A stretch of DNA of 64,000 bases from Longimicrobiales bacterium (GCA_028823235.1 JAPKBW010000009.1:62001-126000); one strand, 5' to 3'; shown: positions 1 to 10,330, counted from the stretch's first letter. Notes: generated by a model not told the origin, from the letters alone. Made by a program: numbers and translations.

Positions 1-510
1 TCCACCGATACCAATGACCGGTGTGCCCATCGCTGCCTCAACCAGTTCGCCCAGAGCGACTGCTCCGATACCAGCTGTCCCCGGGTGTGATTGCGTCGCA
101 TAGACAGGACCTGCGAACAGGTAGTCTGGCGCTCGCTCCACCGCGGCCCAGACCTCCTCCTCGGAATGTACCGATACACCCACGGACACACCCTCACCTA
201 CCACTCGCCGCGCATCTCTCACGTCGAGCGAGCGCCGTCCAAGATGTACTGCCGGGAGTCCCAGAGCCTTGGCGACATCGAGACGATCGTTCGCCACGAC
301 CCAACCGTCGCTCTTCTCCGCGACCACCTGGAGCCGCGCCGAAGCTCGGAACACCTCCGCACCGGAAGCGCGGGGGCCGCGAACATGCAAGGCGACGTTC
401 GAGCCACCCATCGACAGGATCGACTCCGCTACGGACGGCCATTCATCTCTGGCGAGCGCATCATCGTCCGTCACGATGTGAAGTCGGGGGATCAGGGTCG
501 AAGCCGCCAT
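1..510 (-). CDS. Thiamine phosphate synthase / TenI-family protein, 3' end cut by window edge
   Basis: The reverse strand from an ATG at 510 is open to the window edge (170 codons) and was recognised by direct translation. It begins MAASTLIPRLHIVTDD, has VVANDRLDVAKALGLPAVHLG near residues 70-90, YLFAGPVYATQSHPG near 135-150 and ends at PVIGIGG. These are the landmarks of the ThiE/TenI TIM barrel: the LxxVTD start, the NDRxDxA...GVHLG strand, the GPVF/YxTxSHPG phosphate loop and the GIGG loop. ThiE joins the thiazole and pyrimidine phosphates in thiamine synthesis, while TenI is a thiazole tautomerase; the sequence does not separate them. The start lies 23 bases after the fmt stop, so it is probably the distal gene of the ruv-fmt operon. 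thiC is elsewhere in the window (30.6 kb) with a TPP riboswitch; none is visible here. Confidence 0.85.
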   Translation of the reverse strand, partial: MAASTLIPRLHIVTDDDALARDEWPSVAESILSMGGSNVALHVRGPRASGAEVFRASARLQVVAEKSDGWVVANDRLDVAKALGLPAVHLGRRSLDVRDARRVVGEGVSVGVSVHSEEEVWAAVERAPDYLFAGPVYATQSHPGTAGIGAVALGELVEAAMGTPVIGIGG

Positions 511-533
511 CGCCGGTGGCCCGTCACCGCGCG

Positions 534-1526
534 TCACTCGAAGCGCTGGCCCGGCTCGATGCCACGGCCGTTGATCCAGTCCGAGATCGTCATCCGGCGC
601 TTGCCGGGGGGCTGTCCTTCATGGAACGAAACGCCGCCGGAGCTAGTCGCGACCAGAACGCCGTCCTCAACCGATGCTCTCAGTACCGTTCCCGGACTCA
701 CATTGAGTTGCGCGGTGCGGGGGCCACCGTTTGTCGACAGTCCGCCAGCCTCGAGCGACTCAACGTCCTCTCCTGACCAGACAGCCGGACGAAACAGTTT
801 CACCGGAGCATCCGCCAGCATCGACCACGCCCCAGGCACCGGGTCCATTCCCCTTGCATGGCCGGCGACCTCAGCAGCCGGACGGTTCCAATCGATTCGT
901 GCTACCGCCCGATTCACCTTGGGAGCGAACGTCGCCAAGGTGTGATCCTGCTCGACCTCTTCGGCGGCGCCAATACTCATCAGGGCAAGTGCCTCGACTA
1001 AGGCCGCCGCACCGAGCTCGGACAGGCGAGTCGTCAGGTCTCCGGCGGTCTCGTCCGAGAGAATAAGCTCCTCGACTCGATGGATCATGGCGCCCGCATC
1101 CATTGCCTTCACCATGCGCATGACGGTGACACCGGTCGTCTGATGACCGCGTGCGATCGCCCAGTTGATCGGGGCCGCCCCGCGAAGCTCGGGAAGCAGG
1201 GAGGCGTGCACATTGATCGACCCGAGGCGCGGAAGTTCCAACACCTCGGTGGTAAGAATGTGGCCGTATGCGACGACGACAGAGATATCCGGCTCAAGCG
1301 CCCGAACCTCCTCGATGAATTCTTGCGTTTTCGGAAGGTCCGGCGTCAGGACGGGGAAGCCCTGCTCGATGGCCACTTCCTTAATCGGTGACGGACGAAG
1401 CCGGCGTCCACGCCCCGCAGGGCGGTCGGGCTGTGTCACCACTCCGACGATCTCGAAGCCCTCGCCGTCTATGGCTCGCAGCGACGGAACCGCAAAAGCT
1501 GGCGTGCCCCAGAACAGAATCCTCAC
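534..1526 (-). CDS. fmt: Methionyl-tRNA formyltransferase
   Basis: This enzyme formylates initiator Met-tRNA with 10-formyl-tetrahydrofolate in the cytoplasm. The 330-residue length is normal. The N-terminal formyltransferase domain shows WGTPAFAVPSL (residues 6-16), QPDRPAGRG (32-40) and INVHASLLPELRGAAPI (104-120). The catalytic triad is visible as N105, H107 and D143 (in MDAGAM). The C-terminal part, from about residue 205, fits the tRNA-binding OB-like domain. The gene starts 7 bases after the def stop; fmt next to def is a classic pairing because deformylase removes the group that Fmt adds. Confidence 0.97.
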   Translation of the reverse strand: MRILFWGTPAFAVPSLRAIDGEGFEIVGVVTQPDRPAGRGRRLRPSPIKEVAIEQGFPVLTPDLPKTQEFIEEVRALEPDISVVVAYGHILTTEVLELPRLGSINVHASLLPELRGAAPINWAIARGHQTTGVTVMRMVKAMDAGAMIHRVEELILSDETAGDLTTRLSELGAAALVEALALMSIGAAEEVEQDHTLATFAPKVNRAVARIDWNRPAAEVAGHARGMDPVPGAWSMLADAPVKLFRPAVWSGEDVESLEAGGLSTNGGPRTAQLNVSPGTVLRASVEDGVLVATSSGGVSFHEGQPPGKRRMTISDWINGRGIEPGQRFE

Positions 1527-1533
1527 GAGCGGC

Positions 1534-2054
1534 TCACGCCTCCTCGGCCTCCAGTTTCTTCCACTTCTTCATGAGCATGCGCCGCTTCAAGGGACTCACT
1601 CGATCGACGAAAAGAACTCCGTTCAGATGATCGATTTCATGCTGGAGAGCCCGACCGAACAGTCCATCGGTTTCGATGATGATTTCGTCCCCTTCGGGAT
1701 CACGACCCTCGACTCTGACTTCTGCGGGCCGCTGAACGGTTTCCTCGAGGCCTGGAATTGAAAGACATCCCTCCGATTGCTTCGCCGTCTCGTCACTGGA
1801 CCACGTCACGACCGGGTTCACCAGAGCGACGCGTTCGAAATCCTCGTCTTCGTCATCACTGTCAGGGCGACGAAGGTCCACGACGATGATCCGAAGTGGA
1901 AGGCCGATCTGAGGTGCGGCCAGACCGATGCCGTCGGCATGGTACATCGTCGCGTACATATCGCGCACCAGAGACCGGAGATCGTCGTCAAAAACCGTGA
2001 TCGCCTCAGCCTCCGTCCGGAGAACCGGATCGCCCATGAGGACGATATCCCGAA

Positions 2055-2058
<4 letters not shown>
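1534..2058 (-). CDS. def: Peptide deformylase
   Basis: This metalloenzyme removes the N-formyl group from nascent proteins. All three family motifs are present: GIGLAAPQIG (residues 43-52), EGCLSIPG (96-103) and QHEIDHLNG (139-147). The metal ligands are C98, H140 and H144, with E141 as general base. At 174 residues it is a normal type 1 deformylase, with an acidic insert (DSDDEDEDFE, about 66-75) and a lysine-rich tail. Its start overlaps the yajC stop as ATGA (2055-2058), indicating translational coupling in the operon. Confidence 0.97.
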
Positions 2059-3553
<1,495 letters not shown>

Positions 3554-4630
3554 TTACCGGCCGGGCGGCAGCGCCATCGCATCGCCGTAGGAATAAAAGC
3601 GGTACGCGTTGAGCACTGCCTCTCGATAGGCCCCCATCGTCGCCTCATAGCCCCGGTGCGCGGCGACGAGCATGAGAAGCGTGGAACGTGGCAGATGGAA
3701 ATTCGTGATCAGCCCATCGACGACGCGGAAGTCGTAGGGCGGTCGGATGAACAGCCGGGTCTCGCCAGAGCCCGGGGTCACACGTCCGGCCGCATCGGCA
3801 CATGATTCGAGCGTGCGAACTGACGTCGTACCGACCGCCCACACGCGTCCGCCTCGATCGCGGGTCTGGTTGACGGCGTCAGCCGTCTGCTCCGAAAGAG
3901 TATACGACTCCGCATGCATCGGGTGGTCCGCCGGATGGTCCACCTCGATGGGTCGGAAGGTGCCGATACCGACGTGAAGCGTGACCGACGCAAACGCGAC
4001 CCCACTCGCCTGGATTCGGCGGAGGAGATCTTCCGTGAAATGGAGCCCCGCGGTTGGGGCCGCGACCGAACCCGGCGTTCCGGCGTAGACCGTCTGGTAG
4101 CGCTCCCGGTCGACCTCGTCGTCGGAGCGTTCGATGTACGGAGGAAGAGGAATGTGGCCGTGTCGTTCCAATGCTTCTTCCGCCGACATGGCGGTGACCA
4201 GTCGTACCACTCGGTTGCCTGACGGAGTCGTCGACAGGATTTCCACAGTCAGATCATCCGCGATAGTCACGGTCCTGCCCGGCTTCAGCTTTCCTCCCGG
4301 GCGAACCAGCGCCTCCCAGACATAGCTGTCATCGCCTGTCTGGCGGATCAGGAATACCTCCGCCGCCGCACCGGTCGGCTTCCGCCCGAGAAGGCGCGCG
4401 GGGAAGACTCGACTCTCGTTCGCAACGAGCAGGTCACCCTCGGCAAACAGACCGATGACATCCGGGAACCGACCGTGACCGACAGAACCGTCGGACCCGA
4501 GGGTCAATAGCCGGCTGGCGTCACGCTGTTCGGCCGGATACTGAGCGATCAGTTCGGTGGGGAGTTCGTAGTCGTAATCGGATACGATGGAGCCATCAGG
4601 CTCACGACCCTTTCCTGCTCCAGAGATCAT
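3554..4630 (-). CDS. queA: S-adenosylmethionine:tRNA ribosyltransferase-isomerase
   Basis: QueA transfers and rearranges the ribosyl group of SAM onto preQ1-tRNA, making epoxyqueuosine. Signature blocks are GHIPLPPYI, YQTVYAGTPGSVAAPTAGLHFT, VGIGTFRP, VGTTSVRTLE, TNFHLPRSTLLMLV and YRFYSYGDAM. The only usable start in frame is the ATG at 4630, which gives a 15-residue N-terminal extension before the usual SDYDYELP beginning. The length of 358 is normal. It lies 9 bases after the small secreted protein gene and 24 bases before tgt. Confidence 0.97.
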   Translation of the reverse strand: MISGAGKGREPDGSIVSDYDYELPTELIAQYPAEQRDASRLLTLGSDGSVGHGRFPDVIGLFAEGDLLVANESRVFPARLLGRKPTGAAAEVFLIRQTGDDSYVWEALVRPGGKLKPGRTVTIADDLTVEILSTTPSGNRVVRLVTAMSAEEALERHGHIPLPPYIERSDDEVDRERYQTVYAGTPGSVAAPTAGLHFTEDLLRRIQASGVAFASVTLHVGIGTFRPIEVDHPADHPMHAESYTLSEQTADAVNQTRDRGGRVWAVGTTSVRTLESCADAAGRVTPGSGETRLFIRPPYDFRVVDGLITNFHLPRSTLLMLVAAHRGYEATMGAYREAVLNAYRFYSYGDAMALPPGR

Positions 4631-4639
4631 CTCGAGACG

Positions 4640-5146
4640 TCAGCCCTGATCGCCTTGATCCACGGCTTCGATCCCACCTGGCGTGACTCGGAAGCGCCGC
4701 ACGACCGGCTCGGTCGGGCAACACATCACGTCATCGGGACCGTGTTCAGTCAGGTGAAGCTCGGCCGTGTCGTCGTCCAGTGTCATGGCTCGAACCCCGA
4801 CACGGTCTCCCAGAGCGACTGCTCCCTGCCACTGCCAGGCCGCTGAGCCGGGAGTCAGCTCGAAAAGGGCGAACTCCATGAATGTCCCGCTGCCTCCACC
4901 CGACACCCATGCGACGGCCAAGGCCTCGGTGCTCTCGTCACCGTCTGGGTCACCTTCGATCACCCAGTCCGTAATGCCACCGCGCGCGATGACCACGTCT
5001 CCCTCGACGGCCTCCCCTTCGCCTGCACGCAACTCCATGGTCACCGCATCAAAGTCCGCGAATACGATCTGCGCGTCCTGCAAAGACGGAGGTGGGGCGG
5101 CAGCGCACAGCAGCACTGTCAGGCAGCAGAGCGTAGCCCGGGTCAC
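4640..5146 (-). CDS. Secreted LppP/LprE-like protein
   Basis: This 168-residue protein has an N-terminal export signal with [15 protein letters not shown]; the cysteine could be lipidated, but the box is not canonical. The rest resembles the LppP/LprE lipoprotein family: a segment with [20 protein letters not shown], then [22 protein letters not shown] and a terminal [15 protein letters not shown] block with a double cysteine. The family has no firm enzymatic role that I know of. It is embedded between ruvB (ATGA overlap at 5143-5146) and queA (9 bases), so it is co-transcribed with DNA repair and tRNA modification genes, with no obvious functional reason. Confidence 0.75.
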   Translation of the reverse strand: MTRATLCCLTVLLCAAAPPPSLQDAQIVFADFDAVTMELRAGEGEAVEGDVVIARGGITDWVIEGDPDGDESTEALAVAWVSGGGSGTFMEFALFELTPGSAAWQWQGAVALGDRVGVRAMTLDDDTAELHLTEHGPDDVMCCPTEPVVRRFRVTPGGIEAVDQGDQG

Positions 5147-6207
5147 GACTCTTCCACGAAGAGCGAACCCTGCGGGCCTTTCTGCCCCTCAGGCCCGCCT
5201 CGGCCATCCGGGATCGTATAGCCAAACCGCCGGAACGCTCGCGGGGTGGCGATCCTTCCCTGCGGTGTGCGCTGCAGGAAGCCCTCCATGATCAGAAACG
5301 GCTCGTACACCTCTTCCAGTGTCGTCGCGTCCTCACCCATGGCGACCGCCAAGGAGTTCAGGCCTACCGGGCCACCCTCGAATTTTTCGATCAGCGTCTT
5401 GATGACCTGAGCATCCATCTCGTCGAGGCCATATTCATCGACATCGAGGAGGGTCAGGGCGGCGCGGGCAGTATCGACGTCGATGTGCCCTTCACCCCGA
5501 ACCTGTGCGTAGTCGCGGACGCGCCTGAGGAGTCGATTCGCGACGCGGGGCGTCCCTCGGGAGCGCTTGGCGATCTCGATCGCTCCGTCCTCCGTGGTGT
5601 CGATGCCAAGAATCTCGGCACTTCGACGGACAATGATGACCAGTTCCTCGGACGGATAAAAATTCATGCGCTGGACGATGCCGAAGCGCGCTCGCATGGG
5701 TGACGTCAACGCGCCGAAGCGAGTCGTCGCTCCAACCAAGGTGAAGCGCTCGATCTTCATCGTCATAGTCTCGGCCTTCGGTCCATCGGACAGGCGGATG
5801 TCCACCTGCCAGTCCTCCATCGCCGGGTAGAGGAACTCTTCGATAATGGGTCTCAGCCGATGGATCTCGTCGATGAAGAGGATGTCCCCCTCTCGCTGGC
5901 TGGTGAGGATGCTCACCAGATCAGCAGGACGTTCGAGCACCGGGCCTGATGTGGTCTTGATGTTCACCCCCATCTCACGGGCGAGCAGGGCCGCCAGTGT
6001 GGTCTTCCCCAGTCCGGGAGGGCCATGGAACAGAACGTGATCCAGCGCTTCCTTCCGACCCTTCGCAGCCTCAATCGCGATCGAGAGGGCCTCGCGGACC
6101 TTGGCCTGGCCAATGAACTCCGCCAGCCGACTCGGCCGGAGTGACGGCCCACTCCCCCCATCCTCGGGGAGGGATTCCGGTGTAGTGATGTGAGTGTAGT
6201 CGGTCAT
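5143..6207 (-). CDS. ruvB: Holliday junction branch migration ATPase RuvB
   Basis: RuvB is the hexameric AAA+ motor that drives branch migration with RuvA. The 354-residue protein has Walker A ([11 protein letters not shown]), Walker B (LFIDEIHRL), the AT-rich sensor region [18 protein letters not shown] and the C-terminal winged helix with [18 protein letters not shown]. The N-terminus carries the usual short variable part before [12 protein letters not shown]. The start is 9 bases after the ruvA stop. Confidence 0.98.
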   Translation of the reverse strand: MTDYTHITTPESLPEDGGSGPSLRPSRLAEFIGQAKVREALSIAIEAAKGRKEALDHVLFHGPPGLGKTTLAALLAREMGVNIKTTSGPVLERPADLVSILTSQREGDILFIDEIHRLRPIIEEFLYPAMEDWQVDIRLSDGPKAETMTMKIERFTLVGATTRFGALTSPMRARFGIVQRMNFYPSEELVIIVRRSAEILGIDTTEDGAIEIAKRSRGTPRVANRLLRRVRDYAQVRGEGHIDVDTARAALTLLDVDEYGLDEMDAQVIKTLIEKFEGGPVGLNSLAVAMGEDATTLEEVYEPFLIMEGFLQRTPQGRIATPRAFRRFGYTIPDGRGGPEGQKGPQGSLFVEES

Positions 6208-6216
6208 AAGACTACC

Positions 6217-6798
6217 TTACCCCGCCAATGCCCGGCGGATCAACTCCTCCGTGGAGTCGGGCACCCCTGCCTCGAGTACTGCCCGGACGGCATGGTCGGC
6301 ATCGCCGAACGTGAGGCCGAGAGCGACCAGCGCCTGTACGGCCTCCTGGGCTCCTGTTGATTCACGCGGCCCGGTGGGTGTCACGATCGCGAGATCGGCA
6401 ACCTTATCAGCAAGATCGAGGGCGATCTTCTCGGCCTTCTTCTTCCCGATTCCGCTGACCTGCTGCAGCGCGACCGTGTCTTTCTCCATCAGAGCTCGGG
6501 CTAGGCGCTCGGCCGGATACGTCGACATCATCGCAAGGGCGACCTTCGCTCCCACGCCAGAGGCGGTAAGGAGGCGCTTGAACAGCGTCCGCTCGTTCTC
6601 GTCAATGAAGCCGTAGAGGGCGACGGAATTATCGGTTACGACTTGGAGTGTCCGCAACTCTAAAACGCCTCCAGGTGACGGGAGACGCTGGAGGACAGTC
6701 AACGGCACTTCCACTTCGTAGACGACCCCCCCGGTGGTCTCGACCTCGACACGATCGGTCTCCAGCGAGAGTAACGTTCCCCGCAATCTCGAGATCAT
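6217..6798 (-). CDS. ruvA: Holliday junction DNA helicase subunit RuvA
   Basis: RuvA binds the four-way junction as a tetramer and loads RuvB. The start is placed at the ATG at 6798 because it overlaps the ruvC stop as ATGA and gives the standard N-terminus MISRLRGTLLSLE; an upstream start at 6828 would add ten unusual residues. The protein is 193 residues, with the OB domain, the two helix-hairpin-helix motifs (TASGVGAKVALAMMS and VSGIGKKKAEKIALDL) and the C-terminal RuvB-binding domain (EAVQALVALGL...RRALAG). Confidence 0.97.
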   Translation of the reverse strand: MISRLRGTLLSLETDRVEVETTGGVVYEVEVPLTVLQRLPSPGGVLELRTLQVVTDNSVALYGFIDENERTLFKRLLTASGVGAKVALAMMSTYPAERLARALMEKDTVALQQVSGIGKKKAEKIALDLADKVADLAIVTPTGPRESTGAQEAVQALVALGLTFGDADHAVRAVLEAGVPDSTEELIRRALAG

Positions 6799-7304
6799 CG
6801 GGGAAAGCTCCCCATGAGCGCGTGGCATAATGCGGCCGCGACACCGTCGGCCGCATCGGCCGGCTTCGGAGCCTCTAGGAGTCTCAACTGCTGTTTCACC
6901 ATGAAGGCGACCTGATCCTTTGAAGCGTTGCCGTGACCTGCGACGGCTTTCTTGATCTGGCGAGGCGCGTACTCGGCAATGATAAGGTCGCTGTGCGCCG
7001 CGGCGAGAAGAATCGCTCCCCGAGCATGGCCGAGCTTGAGCGCACTCTGGGCGTTCTTCCCGTGGAAAACATCCTCGACGGAGACCCTTGCCGGCTCATG
7101 GCGTTCGATAATGGCCACGATGGAGTCGTAAATTTCCCTGATGCGGATCGCGAGCGGCTCTCGAGGCGTCGTCCTGATCACACCACACTCGACGAGCGTC
7201 ACACCCGCATCTGAAGCCCGTCGCACAACCCCGTACCCTGTGGCCGCGGTCCCCGGGTCGATTCCGAGAATCAGAACGCCTTCAGCCGCCGGCGAGCTAT
7301 CCAT
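6795..7304 (-). CDS. ruvC: Crossover junction endodeoxyribonuclease RuvC
   Basis: RuvC resolves Holliday junctions by paired nicks. It has the RNase H-like fold and four acidic catalytic residues: D16 (LGIDPGTAATGYG), E77 (VSVEDVF), D150 and D153 (PADAADGVAAALCH). The 169-residue length is normal. It is first of the ruvCAB run, 48 bases after yebC, and overlaps ruvA. Confidence 0.97.
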   Translation of the reverse strand: MDSSPAAEGVLILGIDPGTAATGYGVVRRASDAGVTLVECGVIRTTPREPLAIRIREIYDSIVAIIERHEPARVSVEDVFHGKNAQSALKLGHARGAILLAAAHSDLIIAEYAPRQIKKAVAGHGNASKDQVAFMVKQQLRLLEAPKPADAADGVAAALCHALMGSFPR

Positions 7305-7352
7305 GGCCCAGTCTCCGGGGTCCGCCTCGGGAAAAGATCGCCAAGCCTTCTA

Positions 7353-8099
7353 TCACATCGCCTCAGCGAGAACCGCGTCGTCGATATCCCCGTTGGAGTG
7401 GACCTTCTGCACATCGTCGAGGTCGTCGAGCATCTCCATGAGTCGGAGCAGTTTTTCCGCGTCCTTTCCAGCAACCTCGACTTCGTTCTTGGCGACACGC
7501 GTCAGCTCCGCCGAGGACGCCTCGATCCCGGCATCCTTTAGTGCACCCTGAACGCCTGCGAATTCGGCAGGCTCCGCGGTGACCACGAATTCCTCGCCGT
7601 CCCCTGCCACGTCCTCCGCCCCAGCCTCTATCGCTGCCTCGAATACCGCGTCCTCCGTGTACTTCGTCGCATCGATGACGATCTGACCCTTTCGGTCGAA
7701 CTGCCAAGCAACGGAGCCGTCCGTCCCGAGACTGCCATCGCACTTATTGAGCGCATGGCGCACGTCGGCGACGCTCCGATTCGTGTTGTCCGTCAGGCAT
7801 TCGATGAACAGGGCCACGCCACCGGGGCCGTATCCCTCGTACGTGATCTCTTCGTAGCTGATGCCCTCGAGTTCACCGGTACCCTTCTTGATGGCGCGAT
7901 CGATGTTCTCCTGAGGCATCGAGTTTCCCTTCGACGTCTCTACAGCGAGTCGGAGTCGGGAATTGAACTCGACGCTTCCTCCACCTTCTTTCGCAGCGAC
8001 AGTGATCTCTCGAATGAGCTTGGTGAAGAGCGCGCCGCGCTTAGCGTCATTGACGCCCTTCTTGCGCTTGATCTTCGACCACTTGTTATGGCCAGCCAC
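7353..8099 (-). CDS. yebC: YebC/PmpR-family regulator
   Basis: This 248-residue protein starts with the family hallmark MAGHNKWSKIKRKKGVNDAK and contains SMPQENIDRAIKKGTG and YEGYGPGGVALFIECLTDN. Members are DNA-binding regulators or ribosome-associated factors that relieve stalling; the sequence does not decide which. Its position upstream of ruvC is the common yebC-ruvCAB arrangement. It is probably the first gene of the 8-kb operon, since the region to its right is a 190-base divergent gap. Confidence 0.96.
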   Translation of the reverse strand: MAGHNKWSKIKRKKGVNDAKRGALFTKLIREITVAAKEGGGSVEFNSRLRLAVETSKGNSMPQENIDRAIKKGTGELEGISYEEITYEGYGPGGVALFIECLTDNTNRSVADVRHALNKCDGSLGTDGSVAWQFDRKGQIVIDATKYTEDAVFEAAIEAGAEDVAGDGEEFVVTAEPAEFAGVQGALKDAGIEASSAELTRVAKNEVEVAGKDAEKLLRLMEMLDDLDDVQKVHSNGDIDDAVLAEAM

Positions 8100-8220
8100 T
8101 GGATGCCTCCGGTGCTTCGAATGATATCGGAATGGGAAACTACGGGTTCGACATGGATCCGATCAATTGGGATTGCCCGACCGGCCCTAAGAAAGTGCCT
8201 GCGGCTTAGGCGGCTCCTGT

Positions 8221-8260
8221 CTAGCGTTCGTTACCGTAGGTGGAGTCTTCCCTAGCGTTC
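8221..8260. promoter_or_regulatory. Paired 9-base direct repeat upstream of the pilin gene
   Basis: CTAGCGTTC occurs at 8221-8229 and again at 8252-8260, 31 bases apart start to start (three helical turns), ending 31 bases before the pilin start. It lies in the divergent gap between yebC and the pilin gene. Such spacing would suit two protomers of one regulator on the same face of the helix. No clear sigma-70 or sigma-54 promoter was recognised with it. Confidence 0.3.
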
Positions 8261-8291
8261 AATTCAGTCGCCAAAGATCGGCAAGATAAAA

Positions 8292-8684
8292 ATGAGGGAA
8301 CCAAAGGAGACGGGATTTACGCTGATTGAGCTACTCATCGTTGTTGTGATCATTGGGATTCTGGCCGCCATCGCGATTCCAAAGTTCTCAAGCATGCGCG
8401 CGAAGTCATATATCGCGGCAGTCACGGCAGACCTGAAGAACTTTGCGACCCTGCAGGAGATCTATCTGAGCGACCAGCACACGTACGCTCCAGATATCGT
8501 GAGCCTGGAAATGTCGGTCAGCCCCGCCGTCACGATCACCGTGAACACGGCCACCAGAACGGGCTGGGCCGCAACGGGCACACACACGGGGCTTGCCGGA
8601 CAGTTTTGCAGGATCTACTACGGCGACGCTGACGCCATCGGCGCGAATCCAGCAGCTTTCCCTAGAGCCATGGCGTGCAACTAG
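8292..8684 (+). CDS. Type IV pilin-like protein
   Basis: The protein starts MREPKETG|FTLIELLIVVVIIGILAAIAIP, a textbook class III signal: a short charged leader, the prepilin peptidase site after G8, phenylalanine +1 and glutamate +5. The hydrophobic N-terminal helix is followed by a 90-residue globular part with two cysteines near the C-terminus (FCRIYYG and AMACN), which could form the pilin disulphide loop. At 130 residues it could be a major pilin or a minor pseudopilin. No pilus assembly, prepilin peptidase or secretion gene is nearby, so it is an orphan. Confidence 0.88.
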   Translation: MREPKETGFTLIELLIVVVIIGILAAIAIPKFSSMRAKSYIAAVTADLKNFATLQEIYLSDQHTYAPDIVSLEMSVSPAVTITVNTATRTGWAATGTHTGLAGQFCRIYYGDADAIGANPAAFPRAMACN

Positions 8685-8782
8685 TCGGCCGGGTCAGCTA
8701 GCCCCGTCCTTCAGATTGTACGGCCGTTGGCACCTCGCATCAGGGGCGCAGCGAGTCGACGCCATGCCAACGCGAAACCGGA

Positions 8783-8899
8783 CTACACGAGCACGACCGA
8801 GAGGAGTGTCACCAAGCCGGCGACGGTCTGCCCCACCAGTCCGAAGTACTCCCCGGCGTGAGCAAATCGGAGGAATGTCCGGAATCGCCGCCGCGGTAG
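8783..8899 (-). pseudogene. C-terminal remnant of a PepSY-associated membrane protein
   Basis: Reverse-strand translation of this segment gives 38 residues ending at a stop at 8783: LPRRRFRTFLRFAHAG, then EYFGLVGQTVAGLVTLLSVV, then LV. The pattern LRFxHxGExFGxxGQxxAGLxxL matches the last membrane segment of PepSY-associated TM proteins (iron-siderophore reductase-like). The upstream part does not continue as a convincing protein and there is no start, so only the tail survives. It fills most of the 269-base gap between the convergent pilin and outer-membrane protein genes. Confidence 0.55.
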
Positions 8900-8953
8900 G
8901 TCCGAGCCAGCGATCTGATTGGTTTCCGATGTGGCTCGTGTTCGGTTGGACCC

Positions 8954-10330
8954 CTACCTGCGGTAGCCACTGTAGCCACCACCGCCGGTGTTATTGAAGC
9001 GGTTGTTCACGACGTTGTTGAAGATCGATCCAAACTGGATCGAAAAACCGACCGACAACCCATAATTGAAGTCCGTTCCGCGTTGCTGCAGGCGTAGAAG
9101 GGCTTCTTCGTCAGTGGCACCATTGGCCGAGAGATAAATCTGATCTTGGACCCAAGCTATGTTGCTCCGGGCATTCACACTGAATCCGCGCATGATCCGG
9201 AAGTCGATATCACCCCGGAGCGAGACGTTGTAGAGGTTGGTGTCATGGAGGTAGTGGGATCCCGACACCGTGACACCCGCATCTCCCCACGTCTGGCGCT
9301 GCGACAGCTCAATTTCGAGTGCCTGCTCCCATCGGGTCTCGTCCAGTTCCCCAAACACAGTCTCTTCGTGGTAGTCCCGAAACGCTGGGCCGACCTTGTA
9401 GAAGAACGTGAACGACTTCCGGGTCGCCTCTCCATACGGGAAGACGCTGAATTCGACCGCAGGCGTGACCTCCCAACGGAAGTCCTGGTTCACGCGGGTC
9501 ATTCGAGCCACCTGGCCCTGCACGCCGACCGACCAGTGCTCAGCGAGCGAATACACGACGAGGGGATTGAAGCCCCAGTCGACCCGTGAGTCGTTGAAGG
9601 TCCCGTCATCGAGCTCAAATTCCTGACGGCTGTAATTCACGTTGCCGTTGAACCGCATCTTCCAGGTCGGAGTTACCCGAGACGCGTTGAAGCTTCCGTT
9701 CAGCCGCTCGGTCTTTCGTGTCTCTTCGCCATCGAGATTCCCGCTGCCATTGAGCCGGAAGACCCAGAGATTCCACGGGTCGTCGACTTCCTCCTGGGAG
9801 ACGACACGTCCCCCGCTCCGGCTACCACCTCCGGCACCAGGGCCAGACAGAGCCACGATGTCACGGTATCCCGCGACGCTTGCGAAGCGAGCGAGTCCGA
9901 CGCCGAGCGCATGCGTGATTCCGTCCAACCGCTCTCGATCCGTATCAGTCGGGAGCGATTGGTACCGCATGACATCGAGATACCCGTCCTGGGTACCCCT
10001 GCCGATGAAGTCGAGCTGATACTCCCTCCCGCCCGCCCCTGTCGTCGTGCTCGCCATGATGACATGCACATCAGAAACCTCCTGATCGTTCACCCAATTC
10101 ACCCAGGTGATCTCGGTCCGGTAGTACTGCGAGTTGCAGTCCCGTCCATCGCAATCAAAGAAGATCTGGGGTGGTGACGCGTTCTGGCCGGAGAGCGCTG
10201 TCGAGCCGCCATCGACGGCTACTAATGCTGCGATCGCGAACACGACTGAGAAGAGCGCAGATCCAATTGTCTGACCGACTCCACCATGGGACGGACTACA
10301 GCAGATAAGGCCTTTAGGTGTAGAGGGCAT
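8954..10330 (-). CDS. Putative outer-membrane beta-barrel protein
   Basis: I do not recognise a named family with certainty. The reading frame extends further upstream, but that part overlaps the amidase gene, so the start is placed at the ATG at 10330. The N-terminus has an export signal (SALFSVVFAIAALVAVDGG). The region to about residue 200 includes a CDGRDCNSQYYRTEI segment that looks like a soluble domain; the second half is rich in alternating aromatic/polar strands such as WKMRFNGNVNYSRQEF, typical of DUF481/YaiO-like barrels. The C-terminus (NNRFNNTGGGGYSGYRR) is Asn/Gly-rich rather than ending in the usual aromatic residue. It is the last gene of the secreted-hydrolase block. Confidence 0.6.
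   Translation of the reverse strand: MPSTPKGLICCSPSHGGVGQTIGSALFSVVFAIAALVAVDGGSTALSGQNASPPQIFFDCDGRDCNSQYYRTEITWVNWVNDQEVSDVHVIMASTTTGAGGREYQLDFIGRGTQDGYLDVMRYQSLPTDTDRERLDGITHALGVGLARFASVAGYRDIVALSGPGAGGGSRSGGRVVSQEEVDDPWNLWVFRLNGSGNLDGEETRKTERLNGSFNASRVTPTWKMRFNGNVNYSRQEFELDDGTFNDSRVDWGFNPLVVYSLAEHWSVGVQGQVARMTRVNQDFRWEVTPAVEFSVFPYGEATRKSFTFFYKVGPAFRDYHEETVFGELDETRWEQALEIELSQRQTWGDAGVTVSGSHYLHDTNLYNVSLRGDIDFRIMRGFSVNARSNIAWVQDQIYLSANGATDEEALLRLQQRGTDFNYGLSVGFSIQFGSIFNNVVNNRFNNTGGGGYSGYRR

Noticed and set aside
91-945. Long plus-strand open frame of 284 codons
   Set aside because: It is antisense to the thiE-like gene and fmt, both with clear family motifs, and its translation is low-complexity Arg/Pro/Ser.
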